DNA of 64,000 nt from Planotetraspora kaengkrachanensis (GCF_016862895.1 NZ_BONV01000053.1:1-64000), one strand, 5' to 3'; positions 1-8,741 are shown, counted from the stretch's first letter. Made by a program: numbers and translations. The notes: a model not told the origin generated them from the letters alone.

Positions 1-29
1 CGCGGCGCGCCGCCGTACCTCCGGCCCTC

Positions 30-66
30 CGCCCGCCGTCCGGGCGTGCGACCTGGGGGCCGGTCC
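30..66 (+). repeat. partial copy of dispersed intergenic repeat
   Basis: This G+C-rich stretch aligns, with about five differences, to 16426-16466, which lies just downstream of the 103-bp repeat copy at 16312-16414. It suggests that a third, window-truncated copy of the same dispersed element starts left of base 1. The function is unknown. Confidence 0.35.
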
Positions 67-270
67 CGGACGGCGGCGGGACACCGGGCCGGGCACGCAC
101 GCCGGCCCCGCCGCACTTCCCGAACGCGCCGACCGGGGTTGCCGCGCCGCCGCACAGATGCAGCCCTACGATCGCCACTGCATGGCTGGACGCCGCACAT
201 GGTTGGGGGCGATAGATGATCCAGGGTTCGTTCCTCACCCTGGCTCACCGAGGAACGTGGCTGATCACTG

Positions 271-429
271 CGTGCAGTCGCCCGGCTCAGCCCGCTGGGC
301 CACGCCCACGTGAATTTCCTGGGTCGCTATGCCATCGCTTCGTCCGGGCCTTCCGAGGGACTGCGCGAGCTCGGCAAGATCCCCGATCTTCCCGAGATCA
401 ACAGCGGCGCGGTGCGAAGGGAGAGCTGA
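271..429 (+). pseudogene. C-terminal remnant of a Tn3-family-like transposase
   Basis: An open frame from 271 to the TGA at 427-429 reads RAVARLSPLGHAHVNFLGRY and continues about 30 residues. The ARLSPLGxAHVNxLGRY pattern resembles the extreme C-terminus of Tn3-family DDE transposases in actinomycetes, where 'SPL/YxxxHINxxGxY' is usual. An in-frame TGA lies three codons upstream of 271, so nothing longer survives. I infer a decayed transposon end. The family call is from memory of the motif, and no terminal inverted repeat was identified. Confidence 0.45.
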
Positions 430-499
430 CGGACAGCCTTCCCCGTGGGAGCCGATCAGCGAGTCAGGTCTGTGTCGCGTTCAACGAGGTAGACGTTCG

Positions 500-934
500 T
501 CAGCCCAGGCAGAACTCGTTGCCCTCAATGTCCTGCATCACGAGGCACGATTCGTTTTCTTCATCGGCGGGCAGGAGTCGCACGCGTTTCGCGCCGAGAG
601 GGATCAATCGTGCGCATTCGGCCTCGAGGGTTGCCAGGCGCTCTGCACCGACGAGTCCGGTGCCGACCCGCACGTCAAGGTGCAGCCGATTCTTGGCGAC
701 CTTGCCTTCGGGGACGCGCTGGAAGTACAGCCGCGGACCGACACCCGAGGGGTCGCTGCAAGCGAACCATGAGTCCCGCTGCTCGGGCGGCAGCGTGCGA
801 TTGAAGTCGTCCCAACTGGCGAACCCCTCAGGCGGTGCCGGCGCGACATACCCCAACACCTCGCACCAGAAGCGACCGACACGCTCAGGTGAAGCGCAAT
901 CGAAGGCGACTTGAATCTGCTTAACGGATACCAT
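500..934 (-). CDS. VOC-family (glyoxalase/bleomycin-resistance-like) protein
   Basis: A protein of about 144 residues beginning MVSVKQIQVAFDCASPERVGRFW, the usual first beta-alpha element of VOC domains. It ends with an 'MQDIEGNEFCLG' strand carrying the conserved Glu metal-ligand position. The family comprises glyoxalases, dioxygenases and drug-binding proteins; this short two-module form is the common actinobacterial type of unknown substrate. The ATG at 934 is preferred to the upstream in-frame start at 979 because the alignable domain begins right there. It stands alone, with decayed mobile-element sequence on both sides. Confidence 0.85.
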   Translation of the reverse strand: MVSVKQIQVAFDCASPERVGRFWCEVLGYVAPAPPEGFASWDDFNRTLPPEQRDSWFACSDPSGVGPRLYFQRVPEGKVAKNRLHLDVRVGTGLVGAERLATLEAECARLIPLGAKRVRLLPADEENESCLVMQDIEGNEFCLG

Positions 935-1303
935 GGGAAAATACTCCCATAGATCACTATGCATACCGTAATCGCCCACTGTGCACCCCGGCCGGATTGG
1001 CGAAGTTCTTCGCGATCACATCTACATGGTTGGCGAGCACTTCGCTGCGGGTGTGCCTATCGAGCAGTTCGCCCCGGAGGACGAGAGGCGACTAGCAGAG
1101 TCATGTGTGATCTCGACAAGGCGATCGGGGGCCGCGGATGCGTGGCGTGCGCCATGGGTGGCTTGTGTCATTAGCTCTGCACCGGCCGAGGCGATCGGCG
1201 TGCCATTAGCGTGCCATTAGGCGGCGTCAGAGGTGGCCACCGGGGGAGGGGTCGGCTAGGTAGACCCGCAGGTCAGCGCCCCGCAAAGTAGCGCTCTCGG
1301 CTC
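935..1303. other. intergenic, no gene supported
   Basis: No convincing reading frame was found. The only structure noted is an 11-bp unit, cgtgccattag, repeated twice in tandem at 1199-1220, about 80 bp from the tRNA fragment. Confidence 0.5.
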
Positions 1304-1348
1304 TTTACAAGCGAGGGGTCACTGGTTCGAACCCAGTACCGCCCACCA
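1304..1348 (+). pseudogene. 3' half of a tRNA-Val(TAC) gene, likely attachment-site scar
   Basis: From the anticodon loop (TTACAA, anticodon TAC) through a T arm (actgg-ttcgaac-ccagt) to the acceptor 3' strand ACCGCCC, discriminator A and CCA, the sequence reads as the 3' half of a tRNA. Upstream bases do not form the matching 5' half: GGGCGGT is absent and the anticodon stem does not pair. Site-specific integrases of actinomycete integrative elements recombine within tRNA 3' halves and leave such a copy at one end of the insert. The adjacent integrase tail at 1319-1504 supports that reading. Confidence 0.75.
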
Positions 1349-1504
1349 GGCAAAACGCACCTTCTCTGATCTTGTTTTCCCGGGCTGAGTGACGAACTGA
1401 GTGACTATGCCTCGAAGAGGCTGTTCATCTTTTGTGAGCGCCGGGCGGATCTGCTTGCGGTAGACGGTCTCGGTGGCCACGGTGTCCCGGTGGCTGGCGG
1501 GGCA
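1319..1504 (-). pseudogene. C-terminal remnant of a tyrosine-type site-specific integrase
   Basis: Minus-strand codons give HRDTVATETVYRKQIRP followed by about 40 residues that run into the tRNA fragment and end AWWAVLGSNQ. 'GHxDTxxTExVYRKxxRP' is the invariant tail of actinomycete phage/ICE integrases, with the catalytic Tyr in VYRK. The last residues are encoded by the reverse complement of the tRNA T arm, as is usual where the int gene abuts att. Upstream of about 1504 the integrase homology stops and gives way to the toxin fragment on the other strand, so at least 300 residues are missing. Confidence 0.75.
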
Positions 1505-1522
1505 TGAGGTGTGCCGATCTGA

Positions 1523-2101
1523 TGGGGCCACCCAACCGTCCACGACCTCACCATCGCCGACACCCACACCTACTACGTGCTCGCTGGCAACACCCCGGTA
1601 CTGGTTCACAACTGTGACCGGGTTCAATTCGCGCATGGGACTAGTAGGGCTTCTTCGGCAAATATTCGAGCTAACGGGCTAAGCCAGAGTGACGGGCTCG
1701 CCAATCTAAATTGCTCACAGCATCCTGGATCATTCTTCACTAGCCGACTGGATCCAATTGATGGAAATCCAGCTGTTAGCAATGCGGCGAGTTGGAGGGC
1801 TCGGGCTGCGCGAAGTGCTGGAGATGACGGCGTGAGTGTTATGGTGTTCAGCTTGCCGAAATCGATTGTTAGGCAACTAGAAGAAGCCGGTCACCTCACT
1901 GACCATCCTGCAATCTTCGAGCCAGTCTTCCATCCCGATGGGTTTGCCCTGTTCAACCGGCATGTTCGATGGGATGATGCGTTTGAGATTCCCTCGGGTA
2001 ACATCATGATATGGCAGGGTACTCCATGGATCGAATCAGGAAGATCGCTTTTCCTGTGCCGGTTCGGCGCGGAGCATGGTGGGTGCATTCGTGGACGGTG
2101 A
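1523..2101 (+). pseudogene. orphan polymorphic-toxin C-terminal tip with HINT end
   Basis: The frame opens after a TGA at 1520-1522 and reads TVHDLTIADTHTYYVLAG, then NTPVLVHNC. This is the terminal block of the pretoxin HINT (intein-like autoprotease) domain that precedes toxin tips of Rhs/WapA-type proteins. After the Asn-Cys junction come about 160 residues of the tip, starting DRVQFAHGTSRASSANIRANGL. The HGTs..A..I..GL pattern followed by FFTS recalls ADP-ribosyltransferase-like folds, but I cannot assign the toxin. No start codon, signal or repeat region precedes it, so it is a displaced cassette rather than an expressed full toxin. Lower G+C than its neighbours also points to transfer. 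Confidence 0.65.
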
Positions 2102-2361
2102 CAGTCCCGATTGGGTTTTCCCTCGATGGCTGTACCATTCCGGAGCCACTACAAGACAGTGAAGGGGGGATGGTTGTTCTGGTCGTTTCGGCGGCTCAGG
2201 GAGCAATTCGGTTGGATTGCTTCGAGAAGAACGAGATCATCTCCCCGGCGGCTCTGATCTATGTATCGCAGATTGTTCATGCAGTCAGGTCGGATGCCGG
2301 CAACGGCGTGTTGGTCGATGGCGATGCTGATCACCCTCTCTTTTTCGTAGTCAGAGGCTGA
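2011..2361 (+). CDS. putative immunity protein for the toxin tip
   Basis: A frame of 116 codons starting inside the 3' end of the toxin fragment (ATG at 2011, alternative ATG at 2026) and running past it to 2361. No known domain is recognised. Size, immediate downstream position and matching low G+C fit an immunity gene of a polymorphic-toxin cassette. The product is acidic toward its C-terminus and has no signal peptide or membrane segment. The assignment rests on context only; the overlap of up to 91 bp with the toxin frame is longer than usual and the true start may be internal. Confidence 0.4.
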   Translation: MAGYSMDRIRKIAFPVPVRRGAWWVHSWTVTVPIGFSLDGCTIPEPLQDSEGGMVVLVVSAAQGAIRLDCFEKNEIISPAALIYVSQIVHAVRSDAGNGVLVDGDADHPLFFVVRG

Positions 2362-2377
2362 TGGTGTCGCTGATCAC

Positions 2378-2458
2378 TCAACGTGTCTCTCCGCAGGGTG
2401 ACGCATCATCTTCATCGAATGCGCCCCCAGGATGCTCACGCCAGTCGTGGCCACCGCC
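2378..2458 (-). pseudogene. fragment of a small zinc-ribbon peptide gene
   Basis: Minus-strand codons read GHDWREHPG and end at a TGA (2378-2380). Twenty identical bases (2433-2452) recur at 43336-43355, inside an intact 36-residue CPACGHDW zinc-ribbon peptide. Here the CxxC half is lost, so this is a remnant. Confidence 0.4.
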
Positions 2459-2521
2459 GCCGCCTCCCGCCGAGCCAGCTCCAGGTCACCACTCCCTCAA
2501 GGTGACGCACCCGGTAATCCG

Positions 2522-4837
2522 CTACTGATTCGACGACGCCGTCCAGACGGCGATCTGCGTGCGCGAGTTAAACCCGAGCTTGTTCAGGATGTTGCGGACG
2601 TGGCTGTCGACGGTGTGCTCGGATATAAACAGGCGCGCGCCGATCTGCTTGTTGCTCAGGCCGTCGGCGACCAGCCGCGCGACTTCTGCTTCCCGCTTCC
2701 CGAGTGGTGCCGCAGCCGCGTCGTCCGAAGCCGCAGCGGCGGCGTGAGCGGGCTCGCCAAGTGCCAGACCGACCGCGGCATCTCGGCTCAGGCGTTTTCC
2801 GGCCTTGTACTCGGCCTCGAACTCGGGTGCCCCCAGCGTCGCTGTCACCGACTCCTCGGCCTGGGTCAGTAGTGGAGCGAGAAATGACATGACGCTTGCG
2901 CCGACGCCCTTTCGCACGGTTTCGGCCGCCCCGAGCAGCCGCGCCGCGAGCCGCGTATGGCCGGAACTTGCGGCGTGGCAGCCCAAGGCGTCGAGCAGGC
3001 AGTACTGTGCCACCCGGTCGTCGATCCGGTGAGCGATCCTCAATGCCTCTGCGAACAGCGGCTTCGACTCATCAAGATCACCGGCGATCAGCGTGGCGAA
3101 ACCCAGGTTCATCAGCATCATGCCGAGGCTGTAGAGGTCACCTGCTTCGCGGCTGAGACGCGCGCCCTCTGACGACGCGGATCTGACCGCGTCGAGATCG
3201 CCGTCGAACAGACCGTTGAGTGCTCGCGACTGGAGCAACATGAGCGTGGCCGGGAGGTCGTCAAGACCCGTTGTGACGGCTTGGGCGTCATCGACCAGGC
3301 GCCTAGTCCTGGTGCGATCACCGGCCATGTTCGCGGCGATCGATGCCAGGGAGAGCGATTGCGACAGCAGACTGAGCTGTCCCGCCTCTTCAGCCGCCGT
3401 CACCGCTCTTTCAAGCGCCGGCCTGGCAGCCGACGGATCGGACTGCAGCACAGCCAGGAATCCACGCATGAAGTAGGCCTGGGCGTGCGCCCGTGGATTG
3501 CCGTCTCCATCCGCGAGTAGCTCATCGAACCACCGAATGCCTTCGCTGGTCGCGCGGGTCATCCAATACCAGCCGAGGGAGTGGGCGAGGGCGATTCCGC
3601 CTGGAAAGTCCTTATGGGTCAGGCATCGCCGAAGGACTGATCGGACGTTGTCGATCTCCAGGTCCATCCATTCGAGCCATTCGGCAAGCCGATATCGAGC
3701 TTCGGCTGCGGATCGCTGACACCTCGATCTGTAGTACTCGGCGCATCGCCGTTGGATGGACTCCTCCTCGCCGGCCTCCCGCAGCTTGAGGCCGGCGTAC
3801 TCGCGCATCGTCTCGTGCAGTCGGTAGCAGGCCAGGCTCTTGGCGTCTTCTTTCATCACCAGGGACTTGTCGACAAGCGACGTCAGCACGTCCAGTGCGC
3901 GCGTCGGAGGCACGTCGTCGGAGGTGCACACCGACTCGATGTCTTCGAGGGTGAACCTGCCGGCGAACACACACAACCGCCTCAGCAGCGTCTGCTCGCC
4001 CGCCGCCAGCAGGTCGTGGCTCCAGTCGATGGTGGTGCGCAGCGTTTGGTGACGAGGTAGCGCGGCGCGGCCTCCCCCGGTAAGCAGCCCGAACCGGTCG
4101 GTCAGGCGATCGAGGATCTGCTCGACGGTGAGGACCCGTGTCCTGACGGCCGCCAGTTCGATCGCCAGCGGCAGCCCGTCGAGGCGACGGCACAGATCGA
4201 CCACGGCCGCCTGGTTCGCGGCGGTCAGCTGGAACCTGCCCGATCCGGCCGCGGCCCGTTCCGCGAACAGCATGACCGCCTCGTTCTCTCGTAACCGCGC
4301 GAGAGACGCGGCCGCGTGAGCCGAAGGCAGTTCCAGAGGTGGGACGGGGACCACATGCTCGCCCGGCACCGACAGCGGCTCCCGGCTGGTGGCGATCACG
4401 CGTACACTCGGTGCGGCCCTCATGATCTCCGTCATGAGCCGAGCGGCCGCTTCGAGCAGGTGCTCGCAATTGTCCATCACCAACAGCAGCTTCTTGTCCC
4501 GCAGGTACGCCCGCAGATGGGCCAAGGGTTCGGTCGCGGCCTGGTCTCGCAGGTCCAGGGCCGCCGTGACGACGTCGCCGACCCGTGCGGGATCGCGGAC
4601 CTCGGCGAGCTCGACCAACCACGCGCCGCCGGGGAACCCGCGTCCGAGATCGGTCGCCATCCGGAGCGCGAGGCGTGTCTTGCCCACCCCACCGGGCCCG
4701 ATGAGGCTGACCAGGCGGGCCTGGGTGAGCTTCTTCCTGACTTCTGCCAGCTCGCGGCGGCGGCCGATGAAGCTGGTCACTTCGGCCGGCAGGTTGCCGG
4801 AGGGGCGTGGGGGTCTGGCCATCGTTGCCATGGACAC
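2522..4837 (-). CDS. AAA-ATPase / LuxR-type transcriptional regulator
   Basis: A protein of 771 residues. After a short N-terminus ending NLPAEVTSFIGRRREL comes an NTPase module with P-loop GPGGVGKT (residues 47-54) and Walker B LLLVMDN (117-123). A helical, TPR-like middle follows, then a C-terminal LuxR helix-turn-helix (about 705-771) with KREAEVARLVADGLSNKQIG and SEHTVDSHV. This is the common actinomycete ATP-dependent LuxR regulator architecture. GTG 4837 is the first start; ATGs at 4831 and 4822 are alternatives. It is divergent from the oxidoreductase at 4961 with about 120 bp between them, so that gene is the likely target. Inducer unknown. Confidence 0.9.
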   Translation of the reverse strand: MSMATMARPPRPSGNLPAEVTSFIGRRRELAEVRKKLTQARLVSLIGPGGVGKTRLALRMATDLGRGFPGGAWLVELAEVRDPARVGDVVTAALDLRDQAATEPLAHLRAYLRDKKLLLVMDNCEHLLEAAARLMTEIMRAAPSVRVIATSREPLSVPGEHVVPVPPLELPSAHAAASLARLRENEAVMLFAERAAAGSGRFQLTAANQAAVVDLCRRLDGLPLAIELAAVRTRVLTVEQILDRLTDRFGLLTGGGRAALPRHQTLRTTIDWSHDLLAAGEQTLLRRLCVFAGRFTLEDIESVCTSDDVPPTRALDVLTSLVDKSLVMKEDAKSLACYRLHETMREYAGLKLREAGEEESIQRRCAEYYRSRCQRSAAEARYRLAEWLEWMDLEIDNVRSVLRRCLTHKDFPGGIALAHSLGWYWMTRATSEGIRWFDELLADGDGNPRAHAQAYFMRGFLAVLQSDPSAARPALERAVTAAEEAGQLSLLSQSLSLASIAANMAGDRTRTRRLVDDAQAVTTGLDDLPATLMLLQSRALNGLFDGDLDAVRSASSEGARLSREAGDLYSLGMMLMNLGFATLIAGDLDESKPLFAEALRIAHRIDDRVAQYCLLDALGCHAASSGHTRLAARLLGAAETVRKGVGASVMSFLAPLLTQAEESVTATLGAPEFEAEYKAGKRLSRDAAVGLALGEPAHAAAAASDDAAAAPLGKREAEVARLVADGLSNKQIGARLFISEHTVDSHVRNILNKLGFNSRTQIAVWTASSNQ

Positions 4838-4960
4838 TACTACCGCCGCGAGCCCGCGAGAAGGACACCGCCGCCGGCCGTGCTAGCCACCCAATCACGA
4901 ATTTCGGTGATTTCGTCCGTTCCGCGTGCCTCCTAGGCTGGCGATCACGACAGGAGGACG

Positions 4961-5989
4961 ATGATGGAACGGATCACGGAAAGCCCTGCCCCGACTGCCG
5001 GCAAGTTGAGCGACACCATGAAGGCGATTCGCTACTACCGGTATGGCTCGCCCGACGTCCTGAATATCCAGGACGTCGACCTGCCCGTTGTGGGCGACGA
5101 GGACATACTGATCCGGGTGAAGGCGGCCTCCGTCAACCCGCTCGATTTCCATTTCATGAGAGGTACGCCGTACGCCGTCCGCGTATCCGCCGGACTGTCC
5201 CGGCCCAAGGCCAACGGGCTGGGTACAGACATGGCGGGATGCGTTGAGGCGGTGGGCGAGAAAGTCACCAAGTTTCAGTCCGGGGATGAGGTGTTCGGCG
5301 CCCGCGGCGGGACCTTCGCCGAGTACGTCAGCATCCACCAGGATCGGGCGGTGCTGCGCAAGCCGGCCAACCTGACGTTCGAGCAGGCGGCGTCGGTACC
5401 CATAGCGGCATTCACCGCATTGCAGGCTCTTCGCGACAAGGGGCGCATCCAGCCAGGGCACAAGGTTCTCGTCAACGGCGCCGCCGGGGGTGTGGGCACG
5501 TTCGCGGTTCAGATCGCCAGGGCGTACGGCGCCGAGGTGACCGGCGTGTGCAGCACCAGGAACGTGGAGATGGTTCACTCGATCGGCGCCCACCACGTCG
5601 TCGACTACACCCGCGACGACATCGCCCGCATCGGTCTGCGCTACGACCTGATCGTCGACATGGCCGGTAACCACACCATGTTCGAGATCAGGCGCCTACT
5701 CACTCCAAAGGGCGTGCTCGTGGCGGTCGGAGGACCGGTCAAGGGGCAGTGGATCGCACCTTTTACGGGTCCGATCAAGCTACTCGCGCTCTCCCTGGTC
5801 GTGAGCCAGACGCTGGCCCCCGTCCTGGCGAAGCAGAGCATCGACGACCTCATCGTCCTGCGCGAGTTCATCGAAGCCGGAAAGGTCACCCCGGTCATCG
5901 ACCGGACGTACCCGCTCAGCGAGGTTCCCGACGCCATCCACTACCTCGAACAAGGACACGCCAGAGGAAAGGTCGTCATCACCGTATAA
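4961..5989 (+). CDS. NAD(P)-dependent zinc-less alcohol dehydrogenase / quinone oxidoreductase
   Basis: A medium-chain dehydrogenase of 342 residues. The N-terminal GroES-like domain contains ILIRVKAASVNPLDFHFM. The Rossmann part carries NGAAGGVGTFAVQIA, the AxGGVG nucleotide-binding loop typical of quinone-oxidoreductase-like members. The structural and catalytic zinc cysteines of classical ADHs are absent. The C-terminus (SEVPDAIHYLEQGHARGKVVITV) is standard. A strong AGGAGG lies 5-10 bases upstream of the tandem ATGs at 4961/4964. It resembles the paralogue at 45693-46673. Transcribed away from the AAA-LuxR regulator, it is probably controlled by it; substrate unknown. Confidence 0.9.
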   Translation: MMERITESPAPTAGKLSDTMKAIRYYRYGSPDVLNIQDVDLPVVGDEDILIRVKAASVNPLDFHFMRGTPYAVRVSAGLSRPKANGLGTDMAGCVEAVGEKVTKFQSGDEVFGARGGTFAEYVSIHQDRAVLRKPANLTFEQAASVPIAAFTALQALRDKGRIQPGHKVLVNGAAGGVGTFAVQIARAYGAEVTGVCSTRNVEMVHSIGAHHVVDYTRDDIARIGLRYDLIVDMAGNHTMFEIRRLLTPKGVLVAVGGPVKGQWIAPFTGPIKLLALSLVVSQTLAPVLAKQSIDDLIVLREFIEAGKVTPVIDRTYPLSEVPDAIHYLEQGHARGKVVITV

Positions 5990-6015
5990 GCCGATCGGTC
6001 TCACCTGGCGTCCCA

Positions 6016-6234
6016 CAGCGCGAACCACAAGAACAGATCGCGGCCCTCCCCGGGGATGCCTTGCGGTATCTGGCCGGAGTGCTGGACTTGATCGAGCTAG
6101 AGCCCTGGGCGGGTGGACCGCAAGCGCCGAGTAAGCCCGATGGCAACATGCGGGTCATGCCGTTCGGAGAACGTGGGCTCGTGACCTATCTGGTGCTGGA
6201 GCCTCAACGCGAGGTGTACATCGTCCGCGTGTAG
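6016..6234 (+). pseudogene. 5'-truncated ParE/RelE-like small gene, copy A
   Basis: The frame EQIAALPGDALRYLAGVLDL continues to GERGLVTYLVLEPQREVYIV and ends at TAG 6234. The pattern resembles small RelE/ParE-superfamily toxins of streptomycetes (alpha-helical start, then beta strands ending in a 'VYIVRV' strand). No start codon sits at the proper place: the frame simply runs back into the preceding dehydrogenase gene. A second copy at 11613-11778 keeps the start but loses the end, and the shared part is highly similar at DNA level. Neither copy can be functional as it stands. Confidence 0.6.
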
Positions 6235-6308
6235 TGGCTCTAGCTTGTCCCTGTACTGCGGCAGGGCTAGGTCACCGCCGCGTCGAGTGACATGAACCCG
6301 GTGTCACT

Positions 6309-6411
6309 GCTGACGAACGCCAACCGCGTACGTCAGGCATGTCCCGGGACAGGACAGCCAGGACAACGCCTGGTCTGCCGAATTGTGCTTATAAAGATCA
6401 AGGGCGGCGCT
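6309..6411 (+). repeat. 103-bp direct repeat, copy 1
   Basis: Identical but for one base to 16312-16414, with weaker similarity extending about 55 bp to the left in both copies. It ends in a GC-rich hairpin, GGCGGCGC at 6403-6410 with GCGCCGCC at 6414-6421. It carries no start/stop-bounded frame common to both flanks. A dispersed intergenic element, possibly a mobile miniature or transcribed repeat, is inferred. Confidence 0.8.
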
Positions 6412-6473
6412 CCGCGCCGCCTCGCGGCCCTACGCCCGCTCGCCGGCCAGCCGGTCCCGGCCGGCGGCAGCAT

Positions 6474-7898
6474 CTACCTCACGCTTCCTGCTCCGACTCC
6501 ATCCTGGGCAGCGGCATGGGGTCCTTGCTCGGAAGACGCCCTCTGATCCCGATGAGGTGGTCCAGCTGATGCAGGAGGAGGGTCTGGCGGGTTGCGCGGG
6601 CCGGGCGGTGGCGTGCTCTGCCGCCCTTCGGCAGCCGAGGTGTCAGTCGCCGGCTCGTCGATGGTGGCGATGTGACGCACCGGTGAGGTGAGTAGCCACA
6701 GTACGGCGAGGACACCGCCAAGTCCGGCGACGACCAGCGTCGGTCGCAGGCCGATGGTGGTGCCCAACCACCCGCCGACCAGCGCTCCAAGCGGCCTGAT
6801 CCCGTAGTTGACGGCGCTGTACGCGCCCGCCCGCCGTCCCCGCGCGTCGTCGGGCGTGACCGAGGTGAGCAGGGCGTTGAGGTTGACGTCCATCAGCATC
6901 ACGCCCACGCTGGAGACCATCTCGATAGCCGCGAGCGCCGCGATTCGGGCCCAGGTCGGGCCGGACACGAACGCTGTCAGTGCCAAGGGAGCAGGAAAGA
7001 GAATCACTCCGATTATCGCGGTGCGGCCCAGCCCGATGGTGCGGGATAACCGAGGTGCCAGTGCCGCACCGGCCAGCCCACCGACGGCGCCGACGCCGAA
7101 CGCGATGCCGATGGCGCCGGCCGACAGACCGAGCTCACGGCTTGCATACAGTACGAGCAGTGCGCTGGTCATGAGGGTGAAGAAGTTGACGGTGCTGGTG
7201 CAGCCGAGAACGGCGCGCATCACCGGATGACGCAGCACCAGGACGAGCCCGTCCCGGACCAGACCAAGAGTCGAGGACCGCGGTGGCGTCGGCCGGGCCT
7301 CGTCCACGGGAATTCGGCCGATCAACAGTGCGGAGCCGACGAAGGACATCGCGTCGACGAGGACCGCGACCGGGGCGGTGAGGGCCTGGATCAGACCGCC
7401 GCCAAGGGCCGGCCCAGCCGCGAACGAAGCTGCCCGGCTCAGACTCAGCTTGCTGTTCGCCTCTACATATGCCGACGGCGGGACCAGAGCGACGAAGAAC
7501 GCCTGGCGCGCCATGCCGAACAGGACCGCAGCGGCCCCGGTGAGCAGGGCGACCAAATAGAGATGAGTCAGCGTGACTGCGTTCAGCAGGTAGGCCACCG
7601 GAAGGCTGAGCAGCACCGCCGCGCGGACGAGGTCGGCCACGATCAGCAGGCGGCGTTTGCGGGTCCGTTGGTCCACCCATGCGCCGACGAACATGCCCAG
7701 TAAGTTGGGTAGCCAGATCAGTGCGGTGAGGATGCTGACCTGTGCGGGCGTCGCGGCGAGTACGGTGACAGCGATCAGCGGCAGGGCCAGCTCGCTGATT
7801 CGGTCGCCGAACTGGGAAATGCTTTCCCCGACCCAGAAAGTTCGAAAACGCCGATTGTCGCGCAGGATCGACGGGGGCCTCGTGCCGGCGGCGATCAT
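6474..7898 (-). CDS. MFS efflux transporter
   Basis: A membrane protein of 474 residues starting MIAAGTRPPSILRDNRRFRTFW, with about 12 hydrophobic segments. It has the MFS loop signature GAWVDQRTRKRRLLIVAD between helices 2 and 3. The 'FRxFWxGExISxxGDR' opening is typical of the enterobactin-exporter/macrolide-efflux-like subfamily. A hydrophilic proline-rich C-terminal tail of about 55 residues follows the last helix. Its ATG overlaps the stop of the ArsR-type regulator by four bases (ATGA), so the two are translationally coupled. Probable role: regulated export of a toxic compound. Confidence 0.9.
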   Translation of the reverse strand: MIAAGTRPPSILRDNRRFRTFWVGESISQFGDRISELALPLIAVTVLAATPAQVSILTALIWLPNLLGMFVGAWVDQRTRKRRLLIVADLVRAAVLLSLPVAYLLNAVTLTHLYLVALLTGAAAVLFGMARQAFFVALVPPSAYVEANSKLSLSRAASFAAGPALGGGLIQALTAPVAVLVDAMSFVGSALLIGRIPVDEARPTPPRSSTLGLVRDGLVLVLRHPVMRAVLGCTSTVNFFTLMTSALLVLYASRELGLSAGAIGIAFGVGAVGGLAGAALAPRLSRTIGLGRTAIIGVILFPAPLALTAFVSGPTWARIAALAAIEMVSSVGVMLMDVNLNALLTSVTPDDARGRRAGAYSAVNYGIRPLGALVGGWLGTTIGLRPTLVVAGLGGVLAVLWLLTSPVRHIATIDEPATDTSAAEGRQSTPPPGPRNPPDPPPASAGPPHRDQRASSEQGPHAAAQDGVGAGSVR

Positions 7899-8488
7899 GA
7901 GGCGGCCGGGTCGTCGCCGGGCTCAGGCAGCAGATAGCGCAGCATCCGGACGAGCCGCGCACCGTCCGGCAACTGGCCGCCCTTACGCCGGACGTACGGC
8001 GCGAGCAGTGCCTCGATCGCTTCTTCGAGCTGCCGCAACTCTTCTGCAGTAACGGCGAACCGGGTATCGGCCAGCCCCGCCAGGGCTTGCCACTCCGGAT
8101 CCAGCCGCGGCTCGTCGCGCAGCGACCACTGCACGGGCGCCTCCGCGGATCGGGCGAACATCGCGGCGCGCAGCTGCCGCGCCGCGTCCTGACCCTCTGC
8201 ATCGTCGGGCATGGTGAACCGGAAGCCCTTACCCGCAGCCTGCCACCACCGCTCTCGCTTACTCGTCGCCCCGTCCCAGTCGGTGACGAGACCGAAGGAA
8301 GCGAGGTGCCTCAGGTGCCAGCTGACGACCGATGGTGTGGCACCAACGTGCGGTGCAAGCTGGGTGGCCGTCGCGGGGCCGTGTCGTTGTAGCCGATCAA
8401 GCAAAGCCAGCCGTACCGGATGAGCCAACGCCCGCAGCGCCTGCGGAGAAGTCAGCTCCATATCTCCGTACGGATTCGTGAGAGACAT
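7895..8488 (-). CDS. ArsR-like winged-helix regulator (MFS partner)
   Basis: About 197 residues from ATG 8488 (MSLTNPYGDMELTSPQALRA). The winged helix lies in the first 80 residues: ALAHPVRLALLDRLQRHGPA, then ATQLAPHVGATPSVVSWHLRHL as the recognition region. The C-terminal half is the effector domain found in actinobacterial HTH_20 proteins. The upstream in-frame start at 8572 is rejected because homology begins at MSLTN. It is the first gene of a two-gene unit with the MFS transporter. A palindrome covers its start codon, suggesting autorepression. Confidence 0.88.
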   Translation of the reverse strand: MSLTNPYGDMELTSPQALRALAHPVRLALLDRLQRHGPATATQLAPHVGATPSVVSWHLRHLASFGLVTDWDGATSKRERWWQAAGKGFRFTMPDDAEGQDAARQLRAAMFARSAEAPVQWSLRDEPRLDPEWQALAGLADTRFAVTAEELRQLEEAIEALLAPYVRRKGGQLPDGARLVRMLRYLLPEPGDDPAAS

Positions 8489-8493
8489 GTCTC
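8482..8493. promoter_or_regulatory. 12-bp palindrome over the regulator start codon
   Basis: GAGACATGTCTC is a perfect inverted repeat containing the ATG complement of the ArsR-type gene, followed 10 bp on by a further gtctctc. Winged-helix repressors often bind such sites in their own promoters; autoregulation is inferred. Confidence 0.4.
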
Positions 8494-8741
8494 GAAAGTA
8501 GTCTCTCAGATCGACGCGATCAAGCCCGCCCGTCACGCTGGTTGAGTGTCCCGGCCGTGCCCACCGAGTCAAGGGCGCCTGCGGCGTCGCTTCGCGATCA
8601 GCTTCGCTGACCCTTGACGCGGCGATCCCGGCCTGGGGATCGGCAGCTACGAGGAGGACGGGGGAGACCAGGGGACGGACCGCTCAAGGCATCTCGCCGC
8701 AGGTCCGAGTGTGATCGCCGGGCCATAAGCCGGATTGGTCG

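Noticed and set aside
2432-4936. Plus-strand frames such as 4316-4936
   Set aside because: Antisense to the AAA-LuxR gene, which has complete P-loop and HTH motifs.
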